From Cliona cf. orientalis (lineage: Eukaryota > Porifera > Demospongiae > Clionaida > Clionaidae): a DNA stretch of 64,000 bases. Made by a program: the position numbers and the translations under genes. The notes below the pieces were generated by a model. It was not told where the DNA came from and did no database searches. It worked only from the letters and a program-made list of their open reading frames with translations. Below, piece after piece: positions 37,279 through 47,832 of the stretch (positions are counted from its first letter, which is position 1; the number at the start of each line of letters is the position of its first letter). The stretch spans positions 1 to 64,000 of the forward strand of contig OZ005707.1 of assembly GCA_963930775.1 (NCBI GenBank), written 5' to 3'.

Positions 37279-38568
37279 CTAGTGTTGCTGCATGAGAATG
37301 GGTGTGGTTGGCTGGTCCATGTCATTGCTAGACTCTAGATTGGTATCCTCTTCGTTTATTTGATCAGTGGTTGTGATGGCTGATGATGTCATCCTTTCTC
37401 CTAACTCCCCCTGCCCCTGTAATCGCTGCTTATCATCAATTGGAGTAGATTGCTCTTGTGTGCCACTACTGGGTGCCTCTTGGTTGCCACGGCTACCAAT
37501 AGTAAAGGTCATTGTAACAGGTTCTTCCAAACTGGCGTCCTCATCATCAATATCTTGAGCTACTAGAGTCACATTACGATCACTAGTGCTAGACTCCTCA
37601 TTTTCATCTGATTTGAATGATATCTGCTCACTTCCTTGTGCACCCTCGATCTGTTTACTCTCGCTATTACTCCCCTGATTAGCAGGGGCTGCCTCCTCTG
37701 TCTCGGCTCCCTCACTTCCATTGGCTGCTTCCCTGGCCTCTTTGACAAGTTGTGTATAACTTGGAACGAGCCGCCATGAAGCTCGCTGGCTTGATCCTCG
37801 AACGAATGTACCAGAGGATACTCTAGCTCTCTCTGTTGGCTCCAAATCAATCTCTATCTCAACTGGCTTCTCTCCTTCTACAAAATGTAATTACTTTATT
37901 AACACCTGCCTATATCAAGTGAATCATCCAAGAGCATTAATTAGTGGTATTCCTATTAAAGAAACCTCAGAAATGCATCCAGGATGCCACAATGGAATTT
38001 TTGTATGAGTGTTGAGTTTGCCTAGCAACCATCCTCCCTGGCCAAATCATTCAACAATTTGTACCTTTATCTTTGGCTGGCTTGTCTTTGTTACTGCCTT
38101 CCTCTGGCTCTGAGTCATTAGCTTCTTCTTCAACATCAGCTACAACCAGCTGCACCTGCTGTGTCTCCTCTCCACTGACACCTTGATCATCCTCTTTCCT
38201 CTCGGCAGCCACTGGCGATGCTGCTGGTACTGGCGTCTGTTCCTTGGGGGTGGTGGAGTGCAGCTACATGCATGGAGCATATATTGTACATACATGCATG
38301 TATGCATGCGTGGGTCAGTGGGCTTGCTTATCAATAATTTACACGCATTATCATGCTCTACTACAGTTTTCTTACAAGAGGTCTGTGCACATCATCTTCT
38401 CTGCAGCAACACGCGCAGCAGCAGCAGCAGTAGCGAATGAACCAGTTCTGTACGTGCAACAGTTTAGTCTTGCGTGAGAATGTTTAGACTGTTTTAACTT
38501 ACGCTTCGTTTGGAGCGGCCCATCTTCTCTCGACTATCGTTGCTCTGCGTAGGCTCTTGTGTGGCCAT
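37279..38568 (-). CDS. Acidic disordered protein with SWRLVP motif (cluster gene A)
   Basis: Three exons on the minus strand (38503-38568, 38065-38242, 37279-37877) give about 280 residues: MATQEPTQSNDSREKMGRSK, a Glu/Asp-rich middle, then FVRGSSQRASWRLVPSYTQL and a Glu/Ser/Thr-rich tail ending ILMQQH. No known fold is seen; composition suggests intrinsic disorder. The F-V-R-x-x-S-x-R-A-S-W-R-L-V-P stretch is shared with the gene at 40042-41488 (Y-V-R-A-E-S-G-R-A-S-W-K-L-V-P). An AGC exon end and a GAA exon start join the first two exons in frame. Function unknown. It converges on the phosphatase gene, 173 bp away. Confidence 0.7.
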
Positions 38569-38817
38569 CGCTTCTTGTAATTATTTGTCTATACAGAAAT
38601 CCGATCCTCCAAAGAATTTACGCACTAGTTTCTGAGAACTAGGGTGTGGTGGCGAACCACAGGTGGACAACTCCCCCAGCAATTTATTGCCTGCATGTCG
38701 CATGCCTGCGGCCTTCACAGCCCCGCCCACCGTAATGCGTATTAAAATTCATGAGAAATAAAAACAGTGATACATTAAAATACTGTCACCGTGCAAAGAG
38801 GTACATGCATCATTGTT

Positions 38818-39542
38818 TTAATCTGTTTGTTTTCTGATCTTGATGACGAATTGTTGTTGTTCTGAGGAGACTAATTTCCATGATGTGTGTTCTCCGTTTC
38901 TGGCGGCTGCTTCTGCTGCTGTGGACTGTGAACTTGACGGCTGTTTCTGTACTGGCTCTAAATCATCTGTCACGTAGGGGGGAGTGTGCATTGTTTGTTT
39001 AAACAGTATGATTTTTCTATAAACTGCTCTAAACCTACCAAGATCAGGTGCCTCAGACGCCTCAGAGTGTCTTTCGGATCCCCACGGCGTGCCTCCTCCA
39101 CCTGGTGTGCTCGGCTCAGAATATCGACACTCCATTTCTTGTACCTCTTGATCTTGTGGAAGTGGCTTTCCATTAATACCAAGCTAGTATGTGTGCATGT
39201 GGAGGTAGGCATGGCCAGTGTTACTAACATCAACTCGATGTACACGTACATGTTGATTGGGTCATTAAGTTCCAAAGGGATCAGTAGTAATAATGCAATT
39301 AGTACTTCCCACATATTCCCACGTACCAGCAATGGGTGTTTTTCCTTGTCAGTTGTCTGACAACAGCAACACAGGTATCCACAGCAGAGGCAGTGAGAGC
39401 ACAGGCCACACAGCCACGACTAAACAATCATAGATAACAACAGCCTCGTCATTTTCAAGCATGACATTGTGATAAAAATGATCTCGTGCTGAATATTTAT
39501 TTGACATTTGCTTACCACCATGCCCTCTGGTTCACCAGCCAT
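38818..39542 (-). CDS. Small Cys-cluster protein with TSWKLV motif (cluster gene B)
   Basis: Four minus-strand exons (39516-39542, 39327-39419, 39039-39183, 38818-38966) give about 137 residues. After MAGEPEGMV comes a striking cysteine cluster, WLCGLCSHCLCCGYLCCCCQ, then KEKHPLL, a Gly/Pro/Ser-rich middle, and NGEHTSWKLVSSEQQQFVI near the end. Nine cysteines in about 20 residues suggest multiple palmitoylation and membrane anchoring, or metal binding. The terminal SWKLV motif links it to the two neighbouring minus-strand genes. All exon junctions keep frame (GTG|TCG, CTG|CTT, CTTG|AT). No known family is recognised. Confidence 0.6.
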
Positions 39543-40041
39543 ATCGCTATCAGGTCGATCGATCGGTGCCTCAGAATTTGTGGCTGTTTTCGTAGTATTC
39601 CTTCGCTGATCGCCTGACTACTCTTCGTCCTCTGCTGAGAGTGGCAAACCACGGACACTTCTACTCAAACAGGGCTCTAATTTAGCACCGAATTCTTGGT
39701 ATTCGCCCTCTTGTGCAACGAGAATAGCAGCAAGATGACGCCAAAGGTATGCACACTGTACAAACTCCCTTTGCCTGCGCGCGCATCCGCTACCGCGCTA
39801 ATTCGCTGATTATCACGCTGCTGCAGTATTAAATTATTGCGAAGAATTACTGTTGCGAGTGAAGCGGATCATTAATCATCCATTAGCTAATGAATTTTCG
39901 AAATAAAAAAAACACTATACGTCTATACTGTGAATGAGAGTGATGAGTATTAAAACCATAGGTAGTCTATAGGAAAATTATTGGTTCAAGAAAATTATTG
40001 TTCATTGAGCTTCACCACCACTAGCTTTGGTTTCGTTATCA

Positions 40042-41488
40042 TTAACTGATTCCTTCAGTAGCTACTTCATCCTTTGCCTCTCCCTCTTCTGTTATTTCTT
40101 CATCTTTGCTTAGCTCAGGAACTTCACCACTTGCATCCTGTTCATCCATACCAGCACCAGTAGGCACTAGCTCTCCATTTGCATCATCCAAATCTCCATG
40201 ATCAGGTTTTTCCTCATGCTCAACTGCTGGAACATTGCCTTCAGCATTTTCAGCAGGTTGATTGTCTGTTGAATTATCTTCTGCTGATTTTTCCTTTGTC
40301 ACCATTTCTTGGTCTGTAGCTGGAGTTTGCTCAGAATTCCCTTCCACTGCTTCTGTTGTACCATCAGCTGTCTCTGGAGGATGAGTGTCCGATTCCTGTT
40401 CTTGTATATCTGCTGGTTCCTTGACATCATTTGCTGTTGGCAGTTGAGGATCAACATCTTCGGCAAGATCATCTGAAGATTTTGTAGGTACTAGCTTCCA
40501 TGACGCACGGCCAGATTCCGCTCTAACGTACTGCTCTCCTTCATTCAGATCTGGGTGTACAATTCTTTAATAAAATTGGCATATATTCAAAGAGTTAGTC
40601 AGTGCTTTATCAGGAGCGTAGGAAGATGGTTCGATAATGGGGGGCTCTATAGATCTATAGGCAAGAGCTACTGTAGCTAATACATAATTCACAAATTATG
40701 CAACTATATATCAGAAAACATAGGGGGGTACCAGCCTCTGGAGCCCCCATGGTTCCTACGCCTATGTTTATAACCTGTCTCTCCCGCTTCTGAAGGCTCA
40801 GGGCTTTGTGTCTTTTCAATCTCTGATGCCCGTGACTGTCGACCTGACTCCACATTAAACATATAATCCAGAGCTTGAATCTCCTCATTTTTACGAACAG
40901 CATTCTTTTTGCTTCTTGGAATACCCTACAGAGTATGGATTATCGTACAAGTATAATATTCCATAGACCTATTGGAGAGGTGAATGCATAACACCAATGC
41001 ATTGTGGTTGCCAAGAGCAAGTTATACCCCACCCTATTAGTAATTCTTGGCTGCAATAGACTTACGCCTACCTGGACTTGAGGCTGATTTTGTATACCAG
41101 AGCAGCAGCAGCATAGCAATAGAAACTGTTAGCGTCGTGTGTGTGGGTATGTAGAAATGGAATGTTTAGCTTGTCTACACACAAGCTACTCGGCTCTGTT
41201 TACCTTTGATGGTGGTTTTGGCTTGATTACCACAGCTAGCCGATCGCCATCGTTGATTTCGCTGGCCTGATTTACGTCCAGATAGCATTCCCACTGAGGA
41301 GACCATTTCTGTAGTAAATAAATCTCTCTGCTTCGCTCCACGGTACTAAGATCTACGTTTGCAGTGTAAACTTGCGCGTGAGCGCGCCCAATGCGATGAA
41401 GTTCGGTAGTGATACATTCGACAAGATTTTCACCGCTAGATGCCGTGATTTGGCGCCTAGATCCTCGGTATTCAAACAGCACTTCCAT
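40042..41488 (-). CDS. Protein with N-terminal beta-grasp/PB1-like domain and acidic tail (cluster gene C)
   Basis: Minus-strand exons 41204-41488, 41072-41083 (12 bp, PQVQ), 40775-40925 and 40042-40550 give about 318 residues. The first 95 residues (MEVLFEYRGSRRQITASSGE ... LLQKWSPQWECYLDVNQASE ... GDRLAVVIKP) have the strand pattern and the W-x-x-Y-[VL]-D-[VL] ... GDRL core of small beta-grasp, PB1-like domains. This is a fold guess, not a family match. The middle has GIPRSKKNAVRKNEEIQALD. The last exon starts DLNEGEQYVRAESGRASWKL and continues with a Glu/Asp-rich tail ending VATEGIS. The 12-bp exon is supported only by frame and splice signals. I chose the start at 41488 because it begins the domain; an in-frame ATG lies upstream at 41587. 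Confidence 0.65.
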
Positions 41489-41698
41489 CGCATTCACTTT
41501 CTCTTTTGCTTTGTTAGACTCGGATGACCACTCTGAGTCTTCTAAGGAGTGGCATCGGCGGAATGTCAAAACTGCGCATGCGTACAACGGTCAAGTCGAA
41601 AATTTGCACGCTCAAAAATTATCACGTATCGGTTAATAAGAGCATACCTTTTGGAGTTGTCCCAATCAAGGCAGTTGCATCTTTGATAGCAGCAGGCA
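41489..41698. promoter_or_regulatory. Bidirectional promoter candidate with NRF-1-like site, cluster gene C / SDR
   Basis: Divergent start codons 210 bp apart. TGCGCATGCGTA lies at 41573-41584, near the middle of the interval, as expected for a shared TATA-less promoter. Confidence 0.5.
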
Positions 41699-43940
41699 AT
41701 GGCGACGTCTACGGATCAGCTACCGAAGATCCTTATTCTAGGAGGTAAGCACATCCACTCTAGTGAAATTATGTTGCGACTACGTTATGATTGAACTATG
41801 TGGTATAGTCTACACGTGTTTTGTAGTCTGATCTGCTGCTTGCATTGGCAATTTGGAGTGTTATGATACCCTACACAGCCATAATATTATACTGTTGTAA
41901 TACCTTACCACATTCACTCCCTCCCTCACACTCTGCTCTAGGTGTGGGGTTCGTTGGTCGCCATTTCACTGCATTTCTCATCAATCAGAAACTGGCCAGT
42001 AAAGTCCGTGTTGTTGATAAAGTGCCTCCGGCTACAGGATGGCTCAATGCTGAGCACTATGTGAGTACTACTGAGCTATGATAATAGTCGTACCATCTGA
42101 TACGGGCTCACTATGCGCATGTCAAAAGTCAATAATTCTTTATTAGCAAGTACTAACTAATAATTGTGACGGGCGTGTGTATTAAATGATGAGTTATCAT
42201 GTGTTATTGCTTTGTTCATTGTGCTATATGGTTCATTAGTGTCACCCAGAGCATCCCACAAGCTGCCCCATTAGACTTATATGGTCATGTATGTGGTCAC
42301 TGTACACAACACAATGCCTCTACCATAATAATTACTGTGTAGGCTATATTCTCTCAAGTTGAGTTCAAACAAGTCAATTTGGCCAATGCTGCTAGTGCTG
42401 AGAAGGCGTTTGCGTCTGATGATGGACCATTCGACTTTGTCTACAACCTGGCTGCAGAGACCAAGTATGGCCAATCAGAGGAGGTACGCACATAATTATC
42501 TACATAACTATGTATATAGTAGCAGCTGCTGTAACATGCATATACAACACCACTCTCAATGATGATGGAATGGCTCTCCCTTGTGTGCAGGTGTACAAGG
42601 AGAGAGTGCTGACAGTAGCGATGAACTGCGCTCAGCAGGCGGCCAAAACTGGCGTCAAGAGGTTTATACACGTCTCCACCGCTCAAGTCTATAACTCTGA
42701 TAAGGTGAACTAAATATTTGTAAATAATTGTACGCGTGCTTGATAAGTTGTATGTATGTATGTGTATGTGTATGTGTACGTGTGGTGTGTTTGTCGTTGT
42801 AGGGAGTTAGTCAGGAGGAGAGTAAGCTAGAGCCATGGACACTCATCGCTAAATACCACTTGAAAGTAGAACAAGAGTTAAAGAATGTTGAAAAGTTAGT
42901 GAGTAGATGTTTGCTTGTGAGTGTTGCTTACAATTGAGAGTTGTATTGAAAACTTACACTTGCTTTGGTAGTTTGAGCTATGTGATAGTACGCCCAGCTA
43001 TCATCTACGGAATTGCTGATAAGAATGGAATAAGTGAGAAAACTCTACACCTCTTGTAATAAACAAGCATAGCTTTGATATCTGTCCCTTTAACAGCTCC
43101 ACGGCTCATCATAGGAGCTGTATACAAGCAACTAGCTGAGAAGATGAAGCTTCTCTGGACCAAAGACCTCAGAATGAACACCGTCCATGTGAGGGATGTG
43201 GTGAGGGCGCTGTGGCATCTCAGGGACGCTGGACCTCCTGGAGAGGTCTACAACCTGGTTGACAAGGGAGAAACAAGTGAGGAAATACTCTTGTACAGCC
43301 TCTTCAACAAAAACATTCTGTTTCTGTTATCTGTATTGCAACGTATAGTGTTCAAGAAACAATTGATTTCATTTAGTGATCATAATAATTGATAGCCTTG
43401 TCCCCAGGCATTTAGAAAAATAATATAGCCTTATTATTTTCTATGTTTTATTTAGCTCAAGGTGTGATCTCTGAGTTGGTCTCGCGACTGTTTGGCATTG
43501 AACATGGTTACCAAGGCAGCATCATCTCAAACCTTGCTAAGGTAATCTCAATTCAATGATATCATATTATGATCCACATAATATTAATATTATTATGGTA
43601 TGTCTGTCTGTAGTTGCACATGGCTAGTGCTACTGAAACAGTCAATGAAAAGCACTTGGCTCCGTGGTCCGAGGCCTGCAATATAGATGGAGTATCTAAC
43701 ACACCCCTCAGCCCCTACATCGACCAAGAGCTCCTTTACAATAAACATCTGCATATCGATGGAACTAAGATCGAAAATGTGGGCTTTGTTTATGAAGTAC
43801 CAAGACTGACTGTTGATCTGCTCAAAGAGGTATGTGTGTATTTGTGTGGAGATTAACAAGCAAAACATCATTGAGCAGTTATGAGTATAGTATAATTATA
43901 CATCTGTATACAAACACACATTCATAAAACTATGCCCACC

Positions 43941-43995
<55 letters not shown>

Positions 43996-44061
43996 GTTGT
44001 TGATGATTATGTGACTAGTGGTCTGTTTCCATCTTCCCTTGTTCCTCCGAGCTCAGACTAG
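41699..44061 (+). CDS. NAD-dependent epimerase/dehydratase-like extended SDR
   Basis: Ten exons (41699-41744, 41942-42060, 42343-42483, 42591-42704, 42803-42894, 42972-43033, 43097-43276, 43456-43541, 43614-43829, 43996-44061) give about 373 residues. The Rossmann fold is clear: ILILGGVGFVGRHF (GxxGxxG), the NAD ribose acid in VRVVDK, FVYNLAAETKYGQSE, FIHVSTAQVYNSDK and the catalytic pair Y-H-L-K in IAKYHLKVEQ. Later, YVIVRPAIIYG and MNTVHVRDVVRALWHL are extended-SDR marks. The substrate cannot be read from sequence; relatives act on nucleotide sugars or sterols. The C-terminal part (HLAPWSEACNIDGV...SPYIDQELLYNKHL) is not one I can assign to a named enzyme. The intron before the last exon carries a long (CT)n run. 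Confidence 0.88.
43952..43994. repeat. (CT)n microsatellite in intron
   Basis: About 43 bp of CT preceded by a C run. It ends at the CAG acceptor and so acts as the polypyrimidine tract. Confidence 0.9.
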
Positions 44062-44377
44062 CAGTACTACAACTTATCTTATCTTGGATAGCATTGTTTT
44101 GTGTGTGTACGTACATGCAGTATGTGTTTGTAGGTCAGTACAACCTTATGTGCTCATTGGATCACAGTGTATATATTTTTTCTAGATCAGCAGTTCTACT
44201 TATTTATGTTAATTGTTGCCTTTTATGTTTCCTGTACTGATTCCAAAATATTGCGCGCGTGACGCGATGATTTCACTTTGGGACTGTAGCATATCCGGTG
44301 CATGCATGCATGCAGGGGTGTCTCCCATTTAGCGACCAGCCATCAATTGAGTGTGGAATTCTCGAACATCCCGAGGC

Positions 44378-45051
44378 ATGGAGAAGCTAGTACTCTATTG
44401 GTTCGTTCTGTTGACGTTGCTTTCGTTTTCTCGTAGCGCCACTGCGCAAGATACCTTTCCCGGTAAGCAAAATAATTAATTTTTTACTCCATGAATTAAT
44501 TATCTTGCACTCCTGTCCATGGTATAGTTGGCGCTGTGATTGGTGTAGTATTTGGTGTGCTGGGAGTGTGCATCAGCTTCGCCATACCCATTGGTATCTG
44601 GATATGCATATTCTGTGGTGCTGCTTATGCTTCAAAGAGGCAGAACCAGAGATCTGTCAACTCCTTTGTCGTCCAGAGCGGTGCCACGCCCCACCCACCT
44701 CCAGGTATGTAGCACGATAATAGTACTCTTGTGAATTTCCAACATTATGTTCATCAATAATATGTATCTGCTGCAATGTCTATTATTACAGGGTCCTACC
44801 CCACGCAAACTCAGACAACTAGCACTACATCAGCGTATCCTTCAGCCTACCCTGCTTATCCCCAGCAGCCCAGCGATGCAGCTTATCCCCAGCAACCCAG
44901 CGATGCAGCTTATCCCCAGCAACCCAGCGATGCAGCTTATCCACCCAGCAATCCCTCTCAACAGCCTTCAGCACCATATCCATCAGCGCCAGGCTATCCC
45001 GATGCCCCTCCCCCTTATGCTCCACCCACTGACTCAAAGCAACCATTCTAG
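44378..45051 (+). CDS. Small single-pass membrane protein with Pro/Tyr-rich, PPxY tail
   Basis: Three exons (44378-44462, 44528-44704, 44792-45051) give 173 residues. MEKLVLYWFVLLTLLSFSRS is a signal peptide, followed by a very short ectodomain (about 10 residues) and the membrane segment VIGVVFGVLGVCISFAIPIG. The cytosolic tail has SYPTQTQTTSTTSAY, three tandem copies of the 9-residue unit YPQQPSDAA, and ends APPPYAPPTDSKQPF, with a P-P-P-Y WW-domain/Nedd4-type binding motif. The layout resembles Shisa/CYYR/VOPP1-like proteins, but the cysteine-rich ectodomain of Shisa is missing. Function unknown; adaptor for WW ubiquitin ligases is an inference. Confidence 0.75.
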
Positions 45052-45696
45052 TACCAGTCCTCTATCATCTGACCATGATGGTCGCAGTTACTGTGTTCCT
45101 TTACTTGTACTGCTTCATCACATTTGAGTTTTTTGTAGCGAGATATCCCGACAGTCAGTGACTAGTCACTGCCATGTTTATATTATGTACTTTAACTTCA
45201 TAATGTTTCAGTTTTGGAACATCTTTCCTCTAGATCTTGCACTTGACCTCACTTATCTTGTCCATGATTGTGTGTATGTGTGTGCTTGTGCATACATATG
45301 CATTCCATTAAAACATTACGTATGTTACTTAAGTATGCATGGCGGGAATGTGTGTATTGTAACATCAATTCATAGTCATGCTCCCATCATGCACCAGCGC
45401 GTGCACCCACACTCTACATTGAAGACCTTTCACAATAATATTTAAGCCAGCTTTACATAATAAGTGAGAGCAATAGACAATCAGAACAGCTATAGTGGCA
45501 CATCAGGACAGCTATAGTGACACATTGTAGAGAACAATAATGCAATTACATTGCACAATGTTATAACACATGACTTGCATAAAATCAGCGCACACATGCA
45601 CACACAGAGTGAACTTAAAAGGTTGAACATCTGAATGTGACTAAAATAATATTAGGGGGATTATTAAGTTAATAATTTTGCTAGAGTTGTTAGGGA
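45052..45696. other. Convergent intergenic region
   Basis: The 3' flanks of the membrane-protein gene (+) and the desaturase (-). A tandem pair GACAGCTATAGTGACACAT / GAACAGCTATAGTGGCACAT lies at about 45485-45525. No coding signal. Confidence 0.5.
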
Positions 45697-46737
45697 TCAT
45701 GAGAGATCTCCCTTCCTTCTCCTCACTCTGTCAATTGCCTCCTGGGAGACTAGCTTGCGATCAAACACCAGTCCTAGAGAAGCCATGAAATCGATGAAGA
45801 TGGTTGTCATATTAATCCTGGGTCCCCATTCGCTGGTGGCGTAGTCGTAGGGGAAGGTATGGTGATAGTTGTGCCAGCCCTCTCCAATTGCAGCAAAGCA
45901 CACAAAACGATTATCACTGGGGTTGCAGTTCTTATCGTAATTTCTTGAGCCCCACAGATGAGCAGCACTGTTGACTAGCCACGTCGAGTGAAGCGTCATG
46001 ACATAGCGAAACGCAAAGAGTACGATAAAAGCAACCCAAAACTGCTCCCCCCAGAAGAACCAGGGGATAAAGACAGGCAGGAAGATGGTGAAAAAGAAGC
46101 AGAGAGGAAGGTAGTAGCGATTCTGGAACCTAACAACAGGGTCTCTCCTGAGGTCGGAAATGTCAACGTTACAACCTTTGATGAATACATCTGGATGCTT
46201 CTTCATCATGAGCCAGCCCATGTGAGCAAAGAAGAATCCTCGCTTAGCATTGTGAGGATCTGCGCTCGTCTCTGTGTACTTGTGGTGAACGCGATGATCC
46301 CTACACCACTCAATGATGTCATTCTGCATACTGATACAGTTGAAGCACATCAGTATGATCTGCATAGGGAGGGTGGCCTTGTAGGTCTTGTGCGCCCAGT
46401 AGCGATGCGCCCCAGCAGTCACCCCCAATCCACTGAACAGATACAAGAACAGAAAAAAGAACCAACTATGCCACATAGCCATGGGGCCAAAGTAGCACGC
46501 CAGCAGAGCCACTGCATGAAGGAAGGTGAATCCAATTACGTTAAACCACACAATAGGTGCCCTAAAGCCAAATCTTCTCTCGAATGCTGGCAGCTCATGA
46601 TACTGATTGACAAGTTTCTGTATTCTTGGATCGAGCTGAGCTACCTCCTCTTTGCTGATCGAGAAATCACTGTCTTCCATGTGAGCAGCTTTCAGGTCAT
46701 CAGCGACTGCCACCTTGGGCTCAGCTCCTGGAGCCAT
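45697..46737 (-). CDS. SCD: Stearoyl-CoA (delta-9) desaturase
   Basis: One uninterrupted frame of 346 residues. The three histidine boxes of membrane acyl-CoA desaturases are present: HRYWAHK at 111-117, HRVHHK at about 148-153 and HNYHHTFP near residue 290. Four hydrophobic segments (for example VIGFTFLHAVALLACYF and FFFLFLYLFSGLGVTAGA) fit an ER enzyme with two hairpins. The acidic N-terminus and the QYHELPAFERRFGFRAPIVW lead-in are typical. It adds a cis double bond at C9 of stearoyl- and palmitoyl-CoA, using cytochrome b5. The coding region has no intron, unlike its neighbours. A 261-residue plus-strand frame over the same bases is an antisense shadow. Confidence 0.95.
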   Translation of the reverse strand: MAPGAEPKVAVADDLKAAHMEDSDFSISKEEVAQLDPRIQKLVNQYHELPAFERRFGFRAPIVWFNVIGFTFLHAVALLACYFGPMAMWHSWFFFLFLYLFSGLGVTAGAHRYWAHKTYKATLPMQIILMCFNCISMQNDIIEWCRDHRVHHKYTETSADPHNAKRGFFFAHMGWLMMKKHPDVFIKGCNVDISDLRRDPVVRFQNRYYLPLCFFFTIFLPVFIPWFFWGEQFWVAFIVLFAFRYVMTLHSTWLVNSAAHLWGSRNYDKNCNPSDNRFVCFAAIGEGWHNYHHTFPYDYATSEWGPRINMTTIFIDFMASLGLVFDRKLVSQEAIDRVRRRKGDLS

Positions 46738-46763
46738 GGAAACCTACACAACATCGAATATCA

Positions 46764-47216
46764 TATACCGTAAAATTCTAATTACAGCGCCGCTCTAATT
46801 TAAGTGCCACTTGGCATTGTATCATATTTTTTCTGTTCTAAATATAGCGCCAACCTCCAGTCAGAAATATTAAAACTGATGCTTATAATTAGAACGTGGT
46901 AAATGCTGCGTAACGGCCACCTCCCGCTGTGTTGCTAGTGCTTCTCCAACTGTAGGAGTCCAAATAGCTCGGTACACATGAAAGCCACGTACCACAGCAT
47001 AGAAGCCGACTTCAAAATCATCTGGCATATCTGTATTAAGCCAGTAAGTACAGGTACGGCACGATTCTAAGCACAGCTAGCTCGTTCTAATCAGTAAGCG
47101 CAGCCCTAATCTAAGCGCCACTGGCTACTTAACGCAATTTTTACGTTCTAATATAAGCGCCACACGAAGATTAGAATTATTTTTTTTGGCGCTGTAATTA
47201 GAACTTTTACGGTATA
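46764..47216. mobile_element. MITE-like element with TACCGTAAAA inverted ends
   Basis: The left end TATACCGTAAAATTCTAATT ACAGCGCC and the right end GGCGCTGT AATTAGAACTTTTACGGTATA are inverted copies differing by one inserted base. TA repeats border both ends, as expected for a TA target duplication (Tc1/mariner-type). Internal sequence alternates CTAATTTAAGCGCCAC-type and TTCTAATATAAGCGCCAC-type runs. About 450 bp, non-coding, between the divergent SCD and SGPP genes. Confidence 0.75.
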
Positions 47217-47767
47217 CCTCTTATCAAATATCTACTGATCCACATTATTAAAAGGGCTTAAATTCATCAAGGTCACTAGGTTAATAATTTATGTTAATAT
47301 CTAACCCAATTTTTCATCAGGCAAAATTAAATTATGGTCAGCTCACTTAGGTCATGTTTAGGCGCTTTCTAGCCTTCCGAATAAGAGCACACACTACTTT
47401 TACAAATCTGCCTTACCTCCTCTGACTATGAGTGGTGAAGATACTTGGTTCAATGCGAGGTATACGGATGGATGGCTGTGTCCTTGACTTTGCTGCAGTT
47501 CACTGACCTTCCGCGAGCTAGAGTACCTGGCAGCCTGCCACACCGACAATTCTATACATAGCGTCGACGATGCATCGATGCCGCATGTTTGGCATCAGGT
47601 GACTGGGAAACAGTACCACTAACTCATGCGGCCATACATTCACCTTTCACATGCTGCAAGTCAGCACCGGTGCACCAGAGCCACGCCTACTCAAGAAGAA
47701 CTGGCTAGTGACCTTTTCTGCAGCTACAGTGATAATTTTCTCCAATTACTCGGCCGAGTTGACTTAC

Positions 47768-47779
47768 TGCGCATGCGTG
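47768..47779. promoter_or_regulatory. NRF-1-like site TGCGCATGCGTG
   Basis: Palindromic core 53 bp upstream of the chosen SGPP start codon. Confidence 0.4.
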
Positions 47780-47832
47780 GGGTAATATTGTGCACATGTT
47801 GTACACATGTTGACTCGGGTGAAGGAACTGGA

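Noticed and set aside
39735..39746. Possible tiny plus-strand first exon (ATGACGCCAAAG then GTATGC)
   Set aside because: No downstream plus-strand exon found before the opposite-strand gene cluster.
45988..46773. 261-codon plus-strand frame
   Set aside because: Lies antisense to the stearoyl-CoA desaturase coding region and has no domain of its own.
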